Shown in pieces: positions 1-6,330 of a DNA stretch of 21,371 nt (its first letter is position 1; each line of letters begins with the position of its first letter). The DNA comes from DTJG01 sp964532995 (GTDB lineage: Bacteria > Ratteibacteria > UBA8468 > B48-G9 > DTJG01). The stretch spans positions 1 to 21,371 of the forward strand of contig CAZHJN010000034.1 of the NCBI GenBank assembly GCA_964532995.1, in the 5' to 3' direction. The position numbers and the translations under genes were made by a program. The notes beneath the pieces were generated by a model. That model saw only the letters and a program-made list of their open reading frames with translations. It searched no databases and was not told the DNA's origin.

Positions 1-194
1 TGAGGGGGATTTAAGGAAGGAGATATTAAGGTGAAGTGAAGGAGAAATAAAATCTTCCCGACCCTTCTTTAATAAAGAGAAAAGTCAACGAAAATAGGGT
101 GGTAGAATAAAATTTTCCCAAATCCCATTTATTAAAGAGGAAAGTTAATTAAGAAAAGATGGCCGAGAAAAAACTTCAGACTGAAATTTCAATA
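1..194. repeat. Intergenic region with imperfect 60-bp tandem repeat
   Basis: This purine-rich stretch has no convincing coding frame. Positions 46-102 and 106-162 align without gaps at a period of exactly 60 bp, with 41 of 57 bases identical. The best-kept blocks are AATAAAAT (46-53 and 106-113) and AATAAAGAG / ATTAAAGAG (71-79 and 131-139). Bases 1-42 look like a more decayed copy, and the repeat fades after about 166. Stops in the plus frames argue against a coding repeat although 60 is a multiple of three. It may be an eroded minisatellite; no function can be read from the sequence. The array may extend to the left of the window. Confidence 0.5.
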
Positions 195-1202
195 TTATCT
201 GTGATATATCAAGAAGTTAAAAAAGACTGCAAGTTGGTATGAAAATGCAGATATTATCGCGGAGCACGGAATGGTTAATATCCACGCCCATATAATTCTG
301 TGCGCCACGCCCCATCTCACAGCGCTTATTCTGCGCACAGAACCAACGCCCATAATTGCACCGGTTATTGTATGCGTGGTACTGACAGGTATTCCAAAAT
401 AGGTGGATAACCATATAGAAAATGCAGCACCAAGTTCAGCGCAAAAGCCGTCGACAGGTTTTAACCTGACAACACGTTGTCCCATGGTTTTTACAATTCT
501 CCAGCCACCAAAAAGGGTTCCCATAGCAATTGCACCATGGCATGAAAAAACAATCCACAATGGAATGTGAAATGTGGGTCCCAGCAATCCCGCGCTGAAC
601 AGTAAACTTGCAATAATACCCATTGTCTTCTGAGCATCATTTCCACCATGTCCCAAACTATAAAAAGCTGCAGAAATAAATTGTCCTTTTCTGAATATGT
701 GATCTATTTTTGCCGGGCTGCTCCTTCTTGCCATCCAGTAGACAAAAATTCCAAAAGCGAGCCCGAGCGAAAGACCCAGGCTTGGTGAAACAAAAATGAA
801 CAAAATGGTCTTTCCGATCCCTTTCCATATCAAGACGTCAGGACCAACCTTTGCAAGGGCTGCACCCACAAGCCCGCCTATGAGAGCATGCGATGAACTT
901 GTTGGCAACCCAAAGTACCATGTAATAATATTCCACCCGCACGCGCCAATTAATGTGCCAAAAATGACAGTGTTATCAATGATTCTTATATCAACAATTC
1001 CTTTGCCCATTGTGTTTGCAACATGTAAGCCAAAAAATAGAAAGGCAACAAAATTGAAAAAGGTGGCCCATATAACAGCCAGCCTTGGCGAAAGAACTCT
1101 TGTTGAAACGATTGTAGCTATGGAATTTGCTGAATCGTGGAAACCATTCAGAAAATCAAACAGGTATGCGAGAAACATCAGAAAAAGAATGGAAGCAGTC
1201 AT
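195..1202 (-). CDS. Inorganic phosphate transporter, PiT family
   Basis: A 335-residue polytopic inner-membrane protein that imports phosphate by ion symport (PF01384). Both halves of the PiT repeat are visible: GFHDSANSIAT at residues 20-30, GHGGNDAQKTMG from residue 184, and the two related loops GLPTSSSHALIGG (98-110) and GIPVSTTHTITGA near the C-terminus. These correspond to the duplicated phosphate- and cation-binding hairpins of the family. The length is normal for short bacterial PiT proteins. The ATG at 1202 lies two bases after the stop of the DUF47 gene, so the pair is translationally linked and shares the promoter near 1871-1876. The pairing with a DUF47 protein is the classic low-affinity phosphate (Pit) arrangement. 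Whether it uses H+ or Na+ cannot be told from the sequence. Confidence 0.95.
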   Translation of the reverse strand: MTASILFLMFLAYLFDFLNGFHDSANSIATIVSTRVLSPRLAVIWATFFNFVAFLFFGLHVANTMGKGIVDIRIIDNTVIFGTLIGACGWNIITWYFGLPTSSSHALIGGLVGAALAKVGPDVLIWKGIGKTILFIFVSPSLGLSLGLAFGIFVYWMARRSSPAKIDHIFRKGQFISAAFYSLGHGGNDAQKTMGIIASLLFSAGLLGPTFHIPLWIVFSCHGAIAMGTLFGGWRIVKTMGQRVVRLKPVDGFCAELGAAFSIWLSTYFGIPVSTTHTITGAIMGVGSVRRISAVRWGVAHRIIWAWILTIPCSAIISAFSYQLAVFFNFLIYHR

Positions 1203-1204
1203 TT

Positions 1205-1831
1205 TCAGGCTTGTTTTACAAGAATTGTTTCAATAATGTGCGCAACATCTTCGCAGATATCAAGTATTGTTTCGGCATCAGTATAAATTTCCTTCCATTT
1301 TATTATTGTAATCGGATCCTTCTCGGTATCAAAGAGGACACCAAGGGCTTTATCTCTCATGGTATCACCTACATTTTCGAGCCGATTAATCTCCACGCAT
1401 GAACCCATTATTGAATCATGTTGCCTGACATTGCGCAAACAGCCAATGGCGTTCTGCACAGCATTGACTGAATCCCTTATTACTGATGCAAATTCCACAA
1501 GAAGCGGGTTAACACCCGAAATTCTGTAAACCCGTATGCGATTTGTAATCGTATTGAACATGTCAATAACATCATCAAGTTCTTTTGCGAGATTGTATAT
1601 ATCTTCTCTGTCAAAAGGAGTGATAAAGGTTTTATTCAATTCGCTGATTATTGTATGGGTGATCTCGTCGCCCTGGTGTTCAAGAGACTGAATCTTGTTA
1701 TAAAGATTCTCTGTCAGAACGCCTGTTTCAGCAATTGTATTGAATGTCGCTGCGGCTTCAACGGCATATCCGACCTGTTTTTCAAAAAGTTCAAAGAAAT
1801 CAAAATCGTTCGGCAGGAATTTTCTTAACAA
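1205..1831 (-). CDS. DUF47 (PhoU-like) protein, PiT partner
   Basis: A 208-residue, all-helical cytosolic protein of the DUF47/TIGR00153 family (PF01865), distantly related to PhoU. It shows the family opening (LRKFLPNDFDFFELFE), the HQGDEITH motif and the DREDIYNLAKELDDVID segment, where acidic residues in related proteins bind metals. Proteins of this family accompany PiT transporters and are thought to modulate their activity; that role here is inferred from context. The start is a TTG at 1831, preceded by AAGGAG (1841-1846 read on the minus strand) at 9 bases spacing, and it gives the family-typical N-terminus. It is the first gene of the pair and lies 33 bases or so after the predicted transcription start. 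Confidence 0.93.
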   Translation of the reverse strand: MLRKFLPNDFDFFELFEKQVGYAVEAAATFNTIAETGVLTENLYNKIQSLEHQGDEITHTIISELNKTFITPFDREDIYNLAKELDDVIDMFNTITNRIRVYRISGVNPLLVEFASVIRDSVNAVQNAIGCLRNVRQHDSIMGSCVEINRLENVGDTMRDKALGVLFDTEKDPITIIKWKEIYTDAETILDICEDVAHIIETILVKQA

Positions 1832-1870
1832 CTTATTGCTCCTTTGGGTATTAGTATTAACCGTTTTACA

Positions 1871-1876
1871 ATTATA
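1871..1876 (-). promoter_or_regulatory. Extended -10 promoter for the DUF47-PiT pair
   Basis: The minus strand reads TGGTATAAT, a perfect TATAAT with the TGn extension. The -35 region at 17 bp (1894-1899, TTTTCT) is poor, as is common for extended -10 promoters. The predicted start near 1864 gives a leader of about 33 bases before the TTG start codon. No Pho-box-like repeat was seen. Confidence 0.6.
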
Positions 1877-1941
1877 CCATCTTTTTTATAAATAGAAAAA
1901 TACCCGAAAATTGCAGCTGTAAATCCCTTACTGGATCAATT

Positions 1942-1970
1942 TTTACTTCTGATGCCGCCTGTGATATGAT
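1942..1970 (+). promoter_or_regulatory. Promoter for the FlgO-like/HD/hypothetical operon
   Basis: A -35 element TTTACT (1942-1947, 4 of 6) and a -10 element TATGAT (1965-1970, 5 of 6) are separated by exactly 17 bp, and the -10 carries a TGn extension (1962-1964). Transcription would start near 1977, leaving a leader of roughly 13 bases that contains the AAGG ribosome-binding site at 1977-1980. Confidence 0.6.
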
Positions 1971-1989
1971 AATAAAAAGGATGTAAGAA

Positions 1990-3021
1990 ATGTCATCAAA
2001 AAGGATAGTCCTGGCATTTTTAGCTCTGGTATGGTTAATCCCCGCATGTTATGCGGCAGGTCCTGTGATCAGAGAAATTTCATCAATAGCAAAAACAGTC
2101 TGCGATTCGCTTAATGCTAATAAAAAAATGATTGTTGCTGTCACCGATTTCACCGATCTTGAAGGAAATGTTAATGTGCTTGGAAGATTTCTTGCGGAAG
2201 AGATTTCAATTTCTCTCGCATCAGGTGAAAAAAACATAACCATTATTGATAGAAATCAGCTGAAGAAAGCTCTCGCTGAAAAAAGTATCTCAACGACAGG
2301 AATCATAGATCCCGGTTTTGCAAAACAGATAGGCAGAATTTCAGGTGCCGAAGTAATTCTGACCGGCAGCGCGTACCCTGTTGCTGATTCATTATATGTT
2401 TCTGTAAAAGCCATAGATGTTGATACGGCAAGAATATTTGCAGGAATGTCCACCACCATAGAAAGAAATCAGATACTTGATGACCTGATAAAAATAAGTT
2501 TTAAGATTGATGAAACATCAAAGCAACCCCAAAAAATATCTTTCACGCCACAGGTAAAAGAAGCCTATGATTTTATTATTATCCTTAAAGAATCCGCAAT
2601 GGATGGAAATACGATTTCATTTGGTTTTGAGGTTAAAAATAATCTTGATGAAGCAAGGTTTCTCACGATTGACTCAATCAGAGCGATTGATGACACAGGA
2701 AAAGTCTATTATCCTTCCAGTCTTACAGCAGGTCAATTAAGAGCTTACATCGGCGAATCAGGAAAAATTCAGTCTGTAAACAGAGGGATTGTATCAGATA
2801 ATTTTGATATATGGCTGCGTGAAAACCAGCAGATAAGAATTCAGATAACAATGAGGAATATTTCACAAAAGGCAAAGCAGATTGGCTTTCTTGAAATGAC
2901 AGTTGCTCCTGTTAAGATTATGGACAGTCAGGGGACCCACATTAGACTCGAAGACGATCTTGCAACAATTCAATTTACCAATATCCCAATAATAAGAGAA
3001 AAAGATGGCTCTAAGTACTGA
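1990..3021 (+). CDS. Exported FlgO/CsgG-like protein with C-terminal beta domain
   Basis: A 343-residue exported protein. An N-terminal hydrophobic signal (about residues 5-22) ends in LIPACYAAG, which could be read as a weak lipobox with the acceptor cysteine in IPAC, or as a signal peptidase I site before AGP. Residues about 30-175 resemble the CsgG/FlgO-type fold: a 'VAVTDFTDLEGN' strand, 'LGRFLAEEISISL', 'IIDRNQLKKAL', then 'SGAEVILTGSAYPVADSLYVSVKAIDVDTARI'-like strands. In that family such domains are found in outer-membrane-associated or periplasmic oligomers, including the curli secretion pore. Residues about 195-335 form a second, beta-rich domain resembling DUF4352-type Ig-like domains. 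The ATG at 1990 follows AAGG at 9 bases. Its end overlaps the HD gene by 17 bases. No curli or flagellar genes are present, so a specific role is unknown. Confidence 0.75.
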   Translation: MSSKRIVLAFLALVWLIPACYAAGPVIREISSIAKTVCDSLNANKKMIVAVTDFTDLEGNVNVLGRFLAEEISISLASGEKNITIIDRNQLKKALAEKSISTTGIIDPGFAKQIGRISGAEVILTGSAYPVADSLYVSVKAIDVDTARIFAGMSTTIERNQILDDLIKISFKIDETSKQPQKISFTPQVKEAYDFIIILKESAMDGNTISFGFEVKNNLDEARFLTIDSIRAIDDTGKVYYPSSLTAGQLRAYIGESGKIQSVNRGIVSDNFDIWLRENQQIRIQITMRNISQKAKQIGFLEMTVAPVKIMDSQGTHIRLEDDLATIQFTNIPIIREKDGSKY

Positions 3022-3589
3022 AACAGAAAAGGCATACAGAGAGCTTCTGGAAAAGATTACAGTCAGAAAAGACGAATGTGCAGAATTTGTTAAATTTCTG
3101 GAAAAACGCACAACATGGCTCACAGCTCCAGCAAGTACTAAATACCATCTTAACATTGAGCACGGACTTCTGATACATTCAATAAATGTAGCAACCACAA
3201 TGCTTCTATTAAAAAACACACTTATTCCCGAGATTCCGGACGAAAGCTGCGTCATAGTAGGACTTTTCCACGATGTTGGCAAAATTGGTATGCCACATGC
3301 ACCACGATACATCAGAAAAAACTCGTCATATATTTATAATGAAGAACAGGTTGAGATGTCTTCTGCGGCAAGAAGCCTGTATATTGTTTCAAAGTTTATC
3401 TCATTAACAGATGAAGAAGCACAGGCAATACTTTATCATGATGGTCAGTATATCCCTGAAAATAAACACGTGGCCCATAGAGAATGTCATTTAACGCTTC
3501 TTGTTACCTTTGCAGATACATGGTCTGCGGCAAGGGAAGATGGAAGATTGAAAATTAAAGAACAAATGTTCTTTAAAAAGGAGGAATGA
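3005..3589 (+). CDS. HD-domain metal-dependent phosphohydrolase
   Basis: A 194-residue soluble protein with the HD superfamily signature (PF01966). The metal ligands fit H58 in EHGLLIHS, H89-D90 in LFHDVGKIG and D171 in FADTWSA, so the H...HD...D set is complete. The region before H58 (TKYHLNIEHGLLIHSINVA) is reminiscent of the HD domain of YhaM-type 3'-5' exoribonucleases, but there is no OB-fold here and the substrate is unknown: a nucleotide, a nucleic acid 3' end or a signalling nucleotide are all possible. The start overlaps the preceding reading frame by 17 bases, and the stop is directly followed by the ATG of the next gene, so the three are one operon. Confidence 0.85.
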   Translation: MALSTETEKAYRELLEKITVRKDECAEFVKFLEKRTTWLTAPASTKYHLNIEHGLLIHSINVATTMLLLKNTLIPEIPDESCVIVGLFHDVGKIGMPHAPRYIRKNSSYIYNEEQVEMSSAARSLYIVSKFISLTDEEAQAILYHDGQYIPENKHVAHRECHLTLLVTFADTWSAAREDGRLKIKEQMFFKKEE

Positions 3590-4000
3590 ATGGAAACAAA
3601 TATAAGAAGATACAGAATCAGGACAAGACCCTACCTCTGTCTTACCGCAGCGGAAGCAGCGGGAACAGGGGTAACAGTTTCAGAAGAAACAGTTGAGGAA
3701 GTTATCCTGGTTCCAAATCCGGGCATCGGTCATTATGAAATGTATGCTGCAATAAGAAATATTCCGGAGAGCGAAATGAAGGATATTCCTGCTATAAAAC
3801 GTGGAGAGATTGTATTTGAAAGAAGATCTGAAGCTTCAAGATATGTTAAGGAAAGGGGTGAACCATTTGTTCTGTGCGGGATAAAAAGCACCAGGATGTT
3901 AACCCAGGAAGAAATCTCTCAGAGCTTTGAGGAAGAAATTTCTGATGCTTCGATAGACAAAAAGTTAAAGGAACTGAAGGATTTTTACAGAAAGGTTTAG
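3590..4000 (+). CDS. Conserved-looking hypothetical protein
   Basis: A 136-residue soluble protein that I do not recognise. It has no signal peptide or membrane segment. The first 100 residues look like a mixed alpha/beta domain, with a strand-like 'EEVILVPNPGIGHYEMY' stretch and a 'GEIVFERRSEASRYVKERGEPFVLCGIKS' segment; the last 35 residues are acidic then basic and probably helical (EEISQSFEEEISDASIDKK onward). The ATG immediately follows the stop of the HD gene and has a strong AAGGAGG ribosome-binding site eight bases upstream, so it is a real gene and co-transcribed with the exported protein and the hydrolase. Its 3' end faces hypE with only nine bases between the stops. Confidence 0.75.
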   Translation: METNIRRYRIRTRPYLCLTAAEAAGTGVTVSEETVEEVILVPNPGIGHYEMYAAIRNIPESEMKDIPAIKRGEIVFERRSEASRYVKERGEPFVLCGIKSTRMLTQEEISQSFEEEISDASIDKKLKELKDFYRKV

Positions 4001-4009
4001 TAAAGAAAA

Positions 4010-5026
4010 TTAACAGATTCTCGGTAGTTGCTTTCCGGAAGGCATCCTTATAAATCTCTCAAAACCATGTATGGTCTGCAGGATAACCCTACCCGAACAT
4101 TCACAACTAACACGGCCTATAATTTCAGCTCTGGTTCCGAGAGGATGCTTTCTCATAACTGAAACAATCCTTTCAGCATCCTCACAATCAACTATCATAA
4201 CCACCCTTCCCTCACAGGCAAGATTTATAACATCAAAACCAAGAATCTCGCATATAGACCTGACCTGTTCTGTCATGGGAATCTTATCTTCATAGATTTT
4301 CAAACCGAAATTACAACCCGATGCTATCTCATTCAAACAGGCAGCAAGACCTCCTCTTGTGGGATCCCTCATGAATCTGATTCTGTTTGAAACCCGTAAA
4401 ACCCTATCAATAAGTCCATCAATTGCAGCGCAATCACTTTTCAGAGTCATATCAAACCTTAAATTTTCCCTCGCACATATAACAGCAAGTTCATGCATCC
4501 CTGGTACACCGCTCAGAATTATCGCATCACCTGGTTTAATATCCTGCAAACCTGAAGGAACCTGATACCTTTTAATTCCGATACCTGATGTGGTTATAAA
4601 AATCCCATCGCATTTTCCTTTTTCAACAACCTTTGTATCGCCTGTAACAACCCTGACGCAGGATTTTCTGGCAGCTTTTGCCATGGATTTTAAAATCTTT
4701 TCAAGATACTGAATACTGAATCCTTCCTCTATTATCAAACTGCAGGATATATATGCAGGCTTTGCTCCGCTAACCGCAAGATCATTTATTGTCCCGCATA
4801 TTGCAAGCTTACCGATATCACCGCCCGGAAAAAACAAGGGTTTCACAACAAAAGAATCAGTCGTAAAACATATTCTTTCACTGTCAGATGGAATACTGAC
4901 CACTGCCGCATCCGGAAGAGATTTCAAAAGTGAATCATTAAAATATTTCAGAATCAATGACTCAATAAGTACTCTGGTCTGTTTTCCACCTGCTCCATGA
5001 GCAAGGAATATCTTTTCATCTTTCAT
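4010..5026 (-). CDS. hypE: Hydrogenase maturation protein HypE
   Basis: HypE (338 residues) converts the carbamoyl group on its own C-terminal cysteine to a thiocyanate, the source of the CN- ligands of the [NiFe] centre. Visible features: the AIRS/PurM-type ATP-binding N-domain (LAHGAGGKQTRVLIESL, DIGKLAICGTINDLAVSGA, GDTKVV), the RDPTRGGLAACLNEIA motif, and a C-terminus ending in exactly PRIC, the invariant modified cysteine. The frame is open 27 codons further upstream, but the ATG at 5026 gives the family N-terminus (MKDEKIFLAHGAGG) and an 11-base overlap with the hypD stop. It is the last gene of the operon, and no terminator is visible after it before the convergent gene. Confidence 0.97.
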   Translation of the reverse strand: MKDEKIFLAHGAGGKQTRVLIESLILKYFNDSLLKSLPDAAVVSIPSDSERICFTTDSFVVKPLFFPGGDIGKLAICGTINDLAVSGAKPAYISCSLIIEEGFSIQYLEKILKSMAKAARKSCVRVVTGDTKVVEKGKCDGIFITTSGIGIKRYQVPSGLQDIKPGDAIILSGVPGMHELAVICARENLRFDMTLKSDCAAIDGLIDRVLRVSNRIRFMRDPTRGGLAACLNEIASGCNFGLKIYEDKIPMTEQVRSICEILGFDVINLACEGRVVMIVDCEDAERIVSVMRKHPLGTRAEIIGRVSCECSGRVILQTIHGFERFIRMPSGKQLPRIC

Positions 5027-6110
5027 AGCTATAATATGCAGCACATGTACCCTCAGAAGATACCATACACGGACCAACGGGATGTTCAGGGGTGCAAAGT
5101 TTTCCAAAAAGTTTACAGTCAGACGGTTTTTTTATACCTTTCAGAATCTCGCCGCAAAGACAGCCCTTTGGATCATGCCTGTATAATGGTTTTGTGCTGA
5201 AGATATAAGTTGCATCCAATTCTCTGTATCTTTTCCCGATTGCAAGTCCGCTTGATTCTATGAGACCGATGCCCCTCCATTCCGCATCCACAACATCAAA
5301 AATTTCTCTCATAATCTTAAGAGCCTCTGGATTCCCTTTCTCTTCCACACATCTTTTATACTGAATTACAACTGAAGTTTTTTTCTCTCCTGAAATCATC
5401 TCAAGGAGCATCAGAATTGAATGAAGTATATCAATTACCTCAAAACCTGAAATAACGCAGGGAATTCCGTACTTTTCCGGGAAAATCCTGTAAGGAACAG
5501 AACCTATTATTGCGCTCACATGACCCGGGCATATAAACCCATGGATTTCATGATTAAGATCCTTAACAAGAGTTTGCATTGCTGGAGGAATAAGCCTGTG
5601 ACCACTGAGAACCCTGAAATTTTTTATGCCTTTATTTTTTGCATACTGAATTACCCGTGCGGTCAGTGGAGCCGTTGTTTCAAAGCCAACGCCGAGAAAA
5701 ACAATTTCCTGACAGGGCTTTTCCTCTGCAATTTTCAGAGCATCTAAAGGTGAATAAACAATATCAATTTTTGCGCCGTCTGCAGCCTGTTTTTCAAGGG
5801 AACGGTTTCCTGATGGAACCCTGTACATATCGCCAAAAGTGGCAACTCTAATATCTTTCAACTCTGAAATTGAAATTGCAGTATCAATATAAGAATTCGG
5901 GGACACACAAACAGGACAACCAGGACCAGAGATCAACCTGACATTTTCAGGAAGTGTCTTTTTCAAGCCAGAACGGGCAATAGCCATTGTGTGTGTCCCA
6001 CAAACCTCCATCAACTTTACTTCCTTCTTTATTTTCCTCGATACTTCATTTATTTGCGAAACAAGAACACCGATATATCTTTCATTCCTGAATTCATCTA
6101 TATGCTTCAT
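5016..6110 (-). CDS. hypD: Hydrogenase maturation protein HypD
   Basis: HypD (364 residues) is the [4Fe-4S] scaffold protein that, with HypC, holds the Fe(CN)2CO unit during its assembly. Key residues are in place: C37 in MEVCGTHT, C65 and C68 in GPGCPVCVSP, and the C-terminal cluster-binding cysteines in CLCGEILKGIKKPSDCKLF, KLCTPEH and GPCMVSSEGTCAAYY. GFETTAPLTA and PGHVSAIIG are also family-typical. Length matches the family. The ATG at 6110 lies inside the 3' end of hypC (17-base overlap), and the gene overlaps hypE by 11 bases, in keeping with tight translational coupling of HypC, HypD and HypE. Confidence 0.97.
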   Translation of the reverse strand: MKHIDEFRNERYIGVLVSQINEVSRKIKKEVKLMEVCGTHTMAIARSGLKKTLPENVRLISGPGCPVCVSPNSYIDTAISISELKDIRVATFGDMYRVPSGNRSLEKQAADGAKIDIVYSPLDALKIAEEKPCQEIVFLGVGFETTAPLTARVIQYAKNKGIKNFRVLSGHRLIPPAMQTLVKDLNHEIHGFICPGHVSAIIGSVPYRIFPEKYGIPCVISGFEVIDILHSILMLLEMISGEKKTSVVIQYKRCVEEKGNPEALKIMREIFDVVDAEWRGIGLIESSGLAIGKRYRELDATYIFSTKPLYRHDPKGCLCGEILKGIKKPSDCKLFGKLCTPEHPVGPCMVSSEGTCAAYYSYER

Positions 6111-6318
6111 CTCTCATCTCATCAAAAAGTTTCAGAGTGGTTTTTGCTTCTTTTTCATTGAGAATCTGGATGGCAAAACCAGCATGAACAATAACATAAT
6201 CACCAGTTTTTACTTTACCAACCAGGGAAATATCAATGTTTCTTTTCACGCCACCAAGAGACACAACAGCTGTCTTCCCCTTTTTACTTATAACCTTCAT
6301 TGGAACCGCAAGACACAT
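6094..6318 (-). CDS. hypC: Hydrogenase maturation chaperone HypC
   Basis: A 74-residue protein of the HypC/HupF family that carries the Fe(CN)2CO group with HypD and delivers it to the large subunit. It starts MCLAVPMKV, placing the essential cysteine at position 2 where it becomes N-terminal after methionine removal; GDYVIVHAGFAIQILNEKEA is the conserved C-terminal part. A TTG two codons upstream also opens the frame, but AGGAGG (6326-6331 on the minus strand) is only one base from it and seven bases from the ATG at 6318, so the ATG is the start. The ribosome-binding site touches the hypF stop codon. Confidence 0.96.
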   Translation of the reverse strand: MCLAVPMKVISKKGKTAVVSLGGVKRNIDISLVGKVKTGDYVIVHAGFAIQILNEKEAKTTLKLFDEMRDEAYR

Positions 6319-6330
6319 GACCAATCCTCC

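Noticed and set aside
165..194. Possible terminator after the PiT gene (GAAATTTC palindrome and a T6 run on the minus strand)
   Set aside because: The palindrome has no loop space and does not form a stable stem next to the T-run.
796..1402. Plus-strand open frames of 146 and 91 codons opposite the PiT and DUF47 genes
   Set aside because: They are antisense to two well-recognised genes, have no family features and are explained by codon bias of the true strand.
1832..1989. Riboswitch or small RNA in the divergent gap
   Set aside because: Both leaders are short (about 13 and 33 bases) given the promoter positions, and no conserved fold was recognised.
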